Shown piece by piece: positions 56,706 to 64,000 of a stretch of 64,000 nt of DNA. The stretch comes from Primula veris (taxonomy: Eukaryota; Streptophyta; Magnoliopsida; Ericales; Primulaceae), in contig OY821742.1 of NCBI GenBank assembly GCA_963682055.1, positions 20,087,635 through 20,151,634 of the forward strand. The letters are read 5' to 3'. The position numbers and the translations under genes were made by a program. Under the pieces are notes generated by a model. That model made no database searches and had not been told where the DNA came from. It worked only from the letters and a program-made list of their open reading frames with translations. Numbering within the stretch: position 1 is the first letter of the stretch; each line of letters opens with the position of its first letter.

Positions 56706-58740
56706 GTCCCGACATCACAGTGTGAATCTTGTGGCTCAAATGATTTGGAACCTCATCGGCAATTATGAGTGGGAGAGCCCATTGTTTAATGGTCCCAATC
56801 ACCTCAAATTTTACCCTCAATTTTTGAAAGGTTAACCATAAGGGGAAGCTCAATGCTTTTAAAGTCGACAAGCAAAAGAGAACTTTCATTCGAAATATTG
56901 CTGAGAATAAGAAGGTCGATTTTTGAATGCTTAGGCATGACTAAAAGGGCTTCAGTATTTTGAAGGTTGACAAGGAGAAAATCGGGTTTTGAGCGCCTGA
57001 GGGCATCTAAAATGAAAACATGGTTCCCTGGAAGGCGCCATAAAAGAATAGTGGAGTCCATAAAGGGTAAGGATATCTTACAACTAGAAAACTTGGAAAT
57101 TGTCACATCATACCACATCACTCTTATGGATGAAGAGGAACAAGTTGAAAGAGATATAGAAGAGACACCAGAAGAAAAAAAGGCACCAATAGGCGTCCAA
57201 TCCACTATGGATGAGTTAAAAAAAGTAAATCTTGGCACACTGGATGATCCGCGACCAACATACTTAAGTGCACTCTTAACCGATAAACTTCAAAAGGACT
57301 ATATAAAGTTGCTTAAGGAATTCAAGAATGTCTTTGATTGGAGTTATGAAGAAATGCCAGGGCTTGACCCAATAATAGCAGTCCACCACCTTGTGGTAAA
57401 ATATGGAGCACGGCCAGTTAAGCAGGCTCAACGCAGATTTCGAGCAGAATTGGTTCAACAAATTAAGGTGGAAGTTAACAAGTTCATTGAGGCAGGGTTC
57501 ATAAGAGAAGTCAAATATCCGACATGGATCTCAAGTATAGTTCCTGTCAAGAAAAAGAATGGCCAGATTTGAGTATTCGTTGACTTTTGAGACCTCAAAA
57601 ATGCATGAACTAAAGATGAGTTTCCGCTACCCATAACCAAACTCCTGGTTGATGCTATAATTTGGCACGAAACTTTGTCATTCATGGATGGATTGTCCGG
57701 GTATAATCAATTATGCATGGATCCGTGAGATGAAGAGATGACCGCCTTTCGCATGCCTAAAGCTATCTACTATTAGAAGGTGATGCAATTTCGATTAAAG
57801 AATGTCGGTATGACTTACCAAAGAGCAATGCAACGGATCTTCGATGACATGCTCCATAAAAACATCGAGTGTTATGTAGACGACACTGTTGTAAAGACGA
57901 AATGGCACCATCAACACCTCGAAGACCTAGAGGCGGTTTTTAAACAATTACGAACCTTTCAGCTTAAGATGAATCCACTTAAATGCGATTTTGGGGTCAC
58001 ATCGGGAAAATTCCTCGGATTTATCATTCGCCAACAATGAATAGAAATTGATGAAACCAAGATCGAGGTCATTATGAAGGTACAATCCCCAAGAAATATT
58101 AACGAGCTAAGAAGCCAACAAGGAAAACTAGCGTATATTCGATGATTCATCTCAAATTTAGCAGGTCGTTGCCAAACTTTCAGTCGACTCATGAAAAAGT
58201 GGACCCCATTTGAATGGGATGAATCATGTGATAATTCTCTCGACACAATCAAGTCTTACCTAGTAAAACCCCTTGTGTTAGGAGCTCCAATCCTTTGAAA
58301 GCCTTTACTTTTATATCTTGCAGTGCAAGAACCGTCCATTGGAGGTTTATTAGCCCAAGAAAACGATACCAGAAAAGAGAATGCCTTGTATTATCTTAGT
58401 AGAACAATGACTTTATGCGAATTGAATTACACACCAATCGAGAAAATGTTTTGGTCTTGGTTTTTACGATAAAGAAGTTAAGGCGTTATTTTCAGGCCCA
58501 TACAATTCGACTTATATCTAAAGCAAATCCGGTCAAGTAGGTTATGTCTAAACCAGTGTGGTTAGACCGCCTATCCAGATGGACACTTCTCTTTCAAGAA
58601 TTTTAAATAGTATATGTTCCTCAAAAGGCTTTCAAGAGTCAGGTTCTTGCGGACTTACTTGCTGACCACCCAATGCCTACTGAATGGGAGATATCTAAAG
58701 ACCTACCTAATGAAGATGTAATGTGTATAGAGGTTCGCCC
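56706..58740 (+). pseudogene. Old Tat reverse transcriptase and RNase H
   Basis: The first open part (56967-57572) has VFDWSYEEMPGLDPIIAVHH, RPVKQAQRRFRAELVQQIKV and TWISSIVPVKKKNGQ. TGA then breaks RVCVDFRDLN. Later pieces give LSFMDGLSGYNQ, TYQRAMQRIFDDMLHKNIEC, YVDDTVVKTK (catalytic pair kept), KLRRYFQAHTIRLISKANPV and LADLLADHPMPTEWE. At least ten stops or frame changes, many fitting G-to-A or C-to-T. The start at 56706 is the junction with the inserted element. Confidence 0.9.
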
Positions 58741-59340
58741 GCCAAGGTAAATATATTTCGATGGAGCCACTAACAGTGAACGCGCTATCGCATGGATGGT
58801 GTTCCTAAGCCCAGAAGGAGGCATTTTGCCCTATGCTTTCAGTCTCACACAGAAATTCTCTAACAATATGGAGAAGTATCAAGCTCTCATATTAGTATTG
58901 GAGATGGTGTTGGATGCAAACAAACCAGCATATTAGGGTGTATGGAGATACCAAGTTAATCATAAATCAAGTTCTAATTGAATATGAGGTTAAGAAGCTA
59001 AAATTGGAACCATATCAAGCCTACGATGTGAACCTCATTTCATGGCTTGGTGATGTTACATTAGACCATGTTCCAAGGCAAGAGAATAAACAAGCTGGTG
59101 CCTTGGCAAAATTGGCATCCAAAATCGCCCTCCTGGACAAAGGCATGAGCATTCCAATATGTAAAAGATTGGTAATCCCTCCATAATTAGAAGATGAATA
59201 AAGAATTCCATAAAATAATTATGAGACCGTAGAGGAAGTTACAGCTCTTTCAGACTTTGAGATTAAAGAGAAGGACTGGAGGCAGTAACTTATCGATTAC
59301 TTACCACATGGAAAGTTACCCGACGATCGACATAGGAAGA
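58741..59340 (+). pseudogene. Old Tat archaeal-type RNase H
   Basis: IYFDGATNSERAIAWMVFLS replaces the younger element's MYFDGAANSEGAGAEIVFLS, followed by YQALILVLEMVL, then after a frame change RVYGDTKLIINQVLIEYEVK and LDHVPRQENKQAGALAKLAS. The glycines after the first Asp are lost, so activity would be gone even without the stops. Confidence 0.85.
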
Positions 59341-59345
59341 TAGAT

Positions 59346-60494
59346 GTGAGACAACGCACTACAAGTTTTGTCCATCGACGATCTTTTGAAGGAGTATTTT
59401 TACGTTGTCTTAGTGGAGAAGAGGCAAAGCAAGTGATGGAAGAAGCACATTCAGGAGTATGTGGCACTCACCAATCTGGTACAAAACTTCATTTTCGAAT
59501 TAAAAGAATGGAGTACTACTGGCCTAGCATGATTAAAGATTGTCTCAATTTTGCCAGAAGGTGTCAAACTTGCCAATTTCATGCTAATTTTATCCACCGA
59601 TCACATGAACCTTTACACCCTATAGTTGTGTCTTGGCCTTTTGAAGCTTCGGGATTAGATTCGATAGGGCCTTTACCAAAGTCATCTGGAGGTCATCTTT
59701 ACATATTAGCAGCTACTGATTATTTCTCCCAATGGGCTGAAGCTTTGCCTTTGAAGGCTGTGAAGAAACAGACAGTGATAGATTTCATCAAATCAAATAT
59801 CATTTTTATGTATGGAGTGCCACGCTACATCATCAATGACAATGGAACTCCCTTTTACAACAAATTGGTGACAAGTCTGTGCGAGAAATTCAGCTTCAAA
59901 CAACATAACTCTTCCATGTATAAAGCGCCATCTAATGGGCTTGATGAATCTTTTAATAAGACACTTGCGAATCTGTTAAAGAAGTTAATGGCCAAGTCCA
60001 AATAAGATTGGCACGAGAGAATCAAGGAAGCTCTATGAGCATATCAGACAACATATCGAACATCAACTCAAGCCACGCCATATTCTTTGGTGTATGGTGT
60101 GCAAGTTGTCTTGCCTCTACAAATGTAAATTCCGTCACTAAGGATTGCCTTCCAAGAAGGATTAATACTTGAAGACAATGCTAGCCTTCGTCTCGAAGCA
60201 CTCGAACAAAATAGGCTTGTAGCGCAACAAATGTTGGAATGTTATCAAGCTCATATGTTGAAATCATTCAACAAAAAGGTCAAGCGAAGGTCCTTCCAAA
60301 AAGGGGATTTGGTGCTCGCAGTAAAGAGACCCATCATCATGACATGCCGAATGGGAAATAAATTCTTGTTCAAATGGGATGGTCCGCACATAGTAACCGA
60401 ATTTAATTCAAATGGTTCATACAAGTTACGCTTTAAAGATGTTTTAGAAATTGGGCCTATCAACAGAAAGTTCCTAAAGCGCTGCTACTCTTGA
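59346..60494 (+). pseudogene. Old Tat integrase
   Basis: Frame 59346-60005: EEAHSGVCGTHQSGTKLHFR, CQTCQFHANF, SGLDSIGPLPKSSGGHLYIL, YIINDNGTPFYNKLVTSLCE, then NGLDESFNKTLANLLKK, keeping the usual Asp and Glu. A stop precedes DWHERIKEA, and TGA at 60035-60037 replaces Trp, the same codon hit by TAG in the younger element. The C-terminal module (60231-60494) has FQKGDLVLAVKRPI and KWDGPHIV and ends in RKFLKRCYS. Confidence 0.9.
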
Positions 60495-60850
60495 ATAAAT
60501 CGAAAACACTCCTTGACGCAAGAGTATAAAGTGCATATTACTCATCGCCCACATGAGTATAAATTTTGATGCACCAAAAAATGAAATATGTTTGACTTGA
60601 TCATTCACGGGTACGTAGGCATCTTGAGGCTTGCTTCAAGTTCAGTCATACCAGCAATAAAAAAAGCCAAAAATATATATAAAAAAAAAAAAATGAACTT
60701 CCTTTGGATTGATCCTTAACGAGTATGTAGGCTTGCTTCAAGTTCAGTCATAACAATAACAAAATAAAAAAAATGAACTACGTTTGACTTGATCCTTCAT
60801 AGGTACGTAGGCATTTTCAAATTTATTACAAGATCAGTCATAACATTTTA
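60495..60850 (+). promoter_or_regulatory. Conserved post-pol block with hairpin motifs (old Tat)
   Basis: GACGCAAGAGTATAAAGTGC right after the pol stop, then three copies (about 60583-60650, 60693-60752, 60775-60843) of the motif TTTGACTTGATCnTTCA..GG, TACGTAGGCAT, TTGCTTCAAGTTCAGTCATA, separated by A-rich spacers. The third copy keeps the CTACGT/ACGTAG pairing; the second has lost part of the stem. Same order and spacing as in the younger element, opposite strand. Confidence 0.7.
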
Positions 60851-61070
60851 AAAAAAACATCCCATTCATCATATCTCAAAAGATAAAATTATTTAAAGAG
60901 GTAAGAAATGCTAGCAAGATAAATATTGAAAGGACAAAATGACCAAGTTTATTCATAATAGAGATCGTGCTAGTTACATCAAAGGTCGCTCAAAGAACCC
61001 TCAAACAAAAAAAGGGCAAACGAACAACGAAGCAAATCTCAAATCTAAGAAAACGAAAAGAAAGTGCAAG
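60851..61070. other. Short A-rich spacer before antisense ORFs
   Basis: AAGAAA-rich on the plus strand. On the antisense strand it would be the 3' UTR of the gene ending at 61071. Confidence 0.4.
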
Positions 61071-62081
61071 CTAAGAAAACAACTTCAAGTCTACAACTTC
61101 GTCGCGGTAGCTCTCTAAAAACATCGATACAAATCCCAAACCATTCTCGACATCTTCACTCTCGGTACACTTGCCTTCAAGCGTCGATAGTTCCTCGGCC
61201 ACAACATCAATGTCGCATTGTACTTGAGATACCATAGCCCCCTCTTTCGCAAATGACAATTGCACGATGGCTTTTTCGGCTTCTGACTTCTCAATTTGCA
61301 CAGTTATATTTGCGAGTATTTCTTCTTGATCAATGACATTGACCTTGTGTTTATCTTGCTCATCAATCATAGCTGCGGTCAGTATACTCTTCTCTTCAAT
61401 GGACATTTTATCGATATCTCTGGAATTTGCCTCTAAACATGATAGCTTCTCACTAAATTCTCGAGCCCTTGCAAGCAAATCAAACACATTCCCCCTCACT
61501 AAGGATTAATCCATGACCTTTGTTTGCTTCATTGCATCAAGTATTGTTTTAGCAACATCCTCTAGAAAACTCAAGTTTTCAACCAAACACATGGAGAGTT
61601 TTTGGGTAAATTCCACCCACAAGGAGATGAGATACTTCTTCGCATCTTCCGGCCCAATAGCTTCAGCACCAACAAATAAAGAAGCGGAAGGGAAAATCAT
61701 GGATGCAAGGGTCTCATTGATTTGAAGTACCTTCTCTAGCCCTTTATTAATCTTATTGAAAACATCGAGGGAAGCTGGACCTTTGACGGATTCATTCCTA
61801 CCATTTGGAACTTTATCTTCTTCATTGTCAAGTAAGTCCGACATACGAAGTTATCATCCTGAAGACAAAACTCCACATGAAAAATGACATGCAAAAGCAA
61901 TAGTCAAAAAGAACGATAAGAATACACTTAAGTACAAAATTTGTGTGAGTAAAATTCCCAAACGTACCCCATCTAAGAATGCGTCATTTGGTGCACCACC
62001 TATTGCAAGACCAACAACTTCTTTTTGAGGAACGATTGCCTTCACCTTATTACTCTGATGATGTTGTTCACTCTCGCTCAA
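61071..62081 (-). pseudogene. Antisense ORF, C-terminal coiled-coil part, with probable intron
   Basis: One frame from 61844 to 61071 with a single TAA (MSDLLDNEEDKVPNGRNESV ... DAMKQTKVMD, stop, RGNVFDLLARAREFSEKLSC ... ). It is Glu/Leu/Lys-rich with heptad-like spacing, so probably a coiled coil. An upstream piece (62081-61968) reads NKVKAIVPQKEVVGLAIGGA and is followed by a 109-bp stretch with GTACGT donor (61967) and TTTTGTCTTCAG acceptor (61859), a canonical short intron. The join would need one frame repair. It is the C-terminal part of the gene whose mobile domain lies at 62851-63735. Confidence 0.6.
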
Positions 62082-62143
62082 GTTATCTTCTGGTTCCTCT
62101 TGAGGAGTAGAACGCTTTTCCGGTCAAAAATGTGTGACAGGAA

Positions 62144-62850
62144 CTAGAGGTTTGACTTTTTTCTTTCAGAAACCTCGACTCCTTTAGACACATGCAGATC
62201 AGAAATGATTTTCTTTATAGAAGATATTATAGTATCTCGCCCGAAAAGTAGGTGGTTTCCATGCACTTTCTTCCACCAATCAACAAATGCACCAGTCTTA
62301 TATGTCCTCAAGTCCGACATTAGAGACAGTATAACCGCCTTCGAATCACTGCAATCATTCATACTCGAGCACCAATGCTTAAAGCCCTCTTCAAGTGATG
62401 ATTCTCGAATAGCTTTTACACCCGACTCGAATTGCACCAGTTGCCTAGACCTGAATTGTGGACCGAATCGATGAGCATTGTAGGGCTTTAATACAAAACC
62501 ATCCCCACATCGCAGAGTTAATAAACATGGCTGAATAGCGAAAAATATTGCCCACTGATCGACACTTAAGGGTTTTTCTTTCAGAAAAGGCGCAAGAGAT
62601 TGTGGTCTACTCTTAACAAACAAAGTCGCGTTCCAATGAATAGTATCACCATAATAAATTAACTCACAAGCATGATTGTCACCAAAAGATTTAGCCCCTC
62701 CTTAACTAGAATACTTAGTCATCATCGGGTAGTCTGGAGCCTGGGATATCAGGTAATAAGTATCGAAGTAATGGGCCATCCATGCAAGAACATAATGAAC
62801 ATGAAGGATGGCTTTTTACAAGCCTGGTGTTGGGGAGCTCGAAATAGTAT
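62144..62850 (-). pseudogene. Antisense ORF, middle part following plant mobile domain
   Basis: Frame 62623-62144: SVDQWAIFFAIQPCLLTLRC, FVLKPYNAHRFGPQFRSRQL, then AFVDWWKKVHGNHL, a WWxxxH phrase usual in the region after the plant mobile domain. Stops lie between 62640 and 62850, so it is joined to the domain by a degraded stretch. Confidence 0.6.
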
Positions 62851-63735
62851 TCATTCCTCTATATATGCAAGCCAACACCGGATAGGCGAGACTAATTTTC
62901 GTGTCAATGGCCATTGAGGCAGGGGTTTAAATGTGGTAGGATGAATATGAAGGTTGTTTCCCTCGGGAATAACAAAGGCACATAGCCAACAAGACAAGAA
63001 TGCCACAAGATATACCTCCATAAACAGATGATCCGGGACACTAAGTGATGCAAAGGTCTCTTTAGCACCCAACGACCAACCTTTTCCCTTTTTTATGACA
63101 CCACTTGGATTTCCATGATACTTGGGACGCTTTTCCTTGAATAGTGATTGTTGTGTGGGTTTGACATACCATAGATCACCCTTTAACCAAAATTCCACCC
63201 ATTCAACCATAAATACATTATCTTTTTTGTTCAGAAGGTGAAAAGCCAAAAGCAAAAATCGACAAGCACAGGGTCTTGTCGGATTACTATCTTTGGACCG
63301 CAATTTATTGGGATAGGGGATGACCTCATAAAAAATTGAGCCAAATACCAGAAGACAACTAATGGCATATAGGTCCCAAAGTGAAATGGATGCCTCCCCC
63401 ACTGAAGTGCGAAAAGAGTTGGTCTGGGAACACCACGACTTGCAAAAGGCACGGAAAATGTCGATTTCCTTCTCATATGTAAAAAGGGACGCATTGATAG
63501 CATCGTACAAATCGGCATCTCTCAAAACAGAACACTCATGACCCAAAACGTCTTCCAGCCACTCCTAATACTTTGGTATATAAGAAAATATGCTGAGTAT
63601 GTTTAGATTTGGGCCCCACCTCGCCTCTCCATTGATGATACGTCGGCCAAGAGTGGTGTACGGTTGATTTTTGGGATCCTTTTTATCAAATGGTGACTCG
63701 AGGTACATCTCTTCGTATTTATCTTCGTGAGTTCA
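62851..63735 (-). pseudogene. Antisense plant mobile domain (PMD, aminotransferase-like family)
   Basis: The 63546-62851 frame has YDAINASLFTYEKEIDIFRA, FCKSWCSQTNSFRTSVGEAS, ISLWDLYAISCLLVFGSIFY, EVIP, FLLLAFHLL, VEWVEFWLKGD, matching the PMD order: LLRAFxExWxxxTNTxxxxxGExSISLWDLxxLxGLPxxGxxYEE. The frame extends upstream past one TAG to about 63735 (YLESPFDKKDPKNQPYTTLG, RRIINGEARWGPNLN). It lies opposite to pol and beyond it, where antisense extra ORFs are known in Tat elements. The wider family includes MAIN and MAIL1, nuclear proteins needed for silencing and genome stability; the job of retroelement copies is unknown. Confidence 0.8.
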
Positions 63736-64000
63736 TGCATTAACTCTGGGAATAATTTCTAACGCCGACCAAGGTTGGTCATGACGACCGGTCAACGGTG
63801 GATGGATGGTCAGCGATGTCGTTTTCCCGACTGTCTTGATGATTAATTCTTTTCGTCGCCATTTTCCTCTAGCTCGAAACTTGCCATGAAAATTTAAGTG
63901 TTGCAATAAAATTTGGTTAGTTGTAGATATTAAGAAGGGCCATTGAAAAATAGAGGTGGATGTTTTATATGGTCATAGAATAAGAAGAAAGCAACAATTC
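63736..64000. other. Upstream flank of antisense PMD gene
   Basis: On the minus strand a possible start, MATKRINHQDSREND, occurs near 63860 but its frame soon closes. The old element's 3' LTR has not begun by 64000. Confidence 0.35.

Larger units (their letters stand above)
40061..64000 (+). mobile_element. Old Ty3/gypsy Tat-lineage element, interrupted and 5'-truncated
   Basis: Plus-strand gag and protease at 40061-43640 and RT/RNase H/integrase at 56706-60494 belong to one element split by the 43645-56705 insertion. The Tat lineage is shown by the DGGSAVN protease, the extra archaeal-type RNase H after the normal one, and antisense ORFs between pol and the 3' end. Every domain has stops and frameshifts. 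The 3' LTR is not reached before the window ends. It is about as diverged from the younger element as separate families of one lineage would be. Confidence 0.85.

Overview
This is plant nuclear DNA, most likely from a eudicot, although the species cannot be named from the window. It is AT-rich and almost entirely transposable elements nested around one decayed host gene. The plant assignment rests on an HD-ZIP class IV START gene, DUF4216-bearing CACTA transposons, Ty3/gypsy Tat-lineage elements with a second RNase H, and an antisense plant-mobile-domain gene. No intact cellular gene, rRNA, tRNA or CRISPR array was seen.

Layout. 1-3285: end of a CACTA transposon (minus) with a DUF4216 exon. 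3286-6005: non-coding, with one Q/A/P-rich decayed coding stretch. 6006-13507: complete but dead Ty1/copia element (minus) with 205-bp LTRs. 13513-14501: internally deleted second CACTA. 14546-15240: decayed duplicate of the last HD-ZIP IV exon. 15585-21168: non-autonomous LTR element with ~1.05-kb LTRs, minisatellites and a 193-bp CACTA miniature element inside it. 21939-25608: second non-autonomous LTR element with very short LTR-like ends. 30063-31042, 34896-35877 and 37120-38077: three solo LTRs related to the 15585-21168 element, each with an exact 5-bp target duplication. 32333-39076: HD-ZIP IV START gene (minus), with canonical splice sites but no visible homeobox and an LTR inside a START exon. 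40061-64000: an old Tat element (plus), split by a younger 13.06-kb Tat element (minus, 43645-56705). Beyond the old element's pol lies an antisense plant-mobile-domain gene, and the window ends before its 3' LTR.

History. The LTRs, TSDs, PBS and PPT sites give a clear order of events in several places. The younger Tat jumped into the older Tat (GTCCA/GTCCC). A solo LTR split a START exon (ATCCC). A CACTA miniature element jumped into the non-autonomous LTR element (TTG). All autonomous proteins carry stops or frameshifts, so nothing here looks able to move unaided.

The best leads are: a hairpin-forming motif kept just after pol in both Tat elements; the antisense plant-mobile-domain gene with a GT-AG intron; a 22-bp minisatellite that is open on both strands; a homeobox-less START gene with a duplicated splice acceptor; and a copia gag/pol spacer that looks built for a separate gag mRNA. 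All identifications come from reading motifs by eye, and no database search was run.
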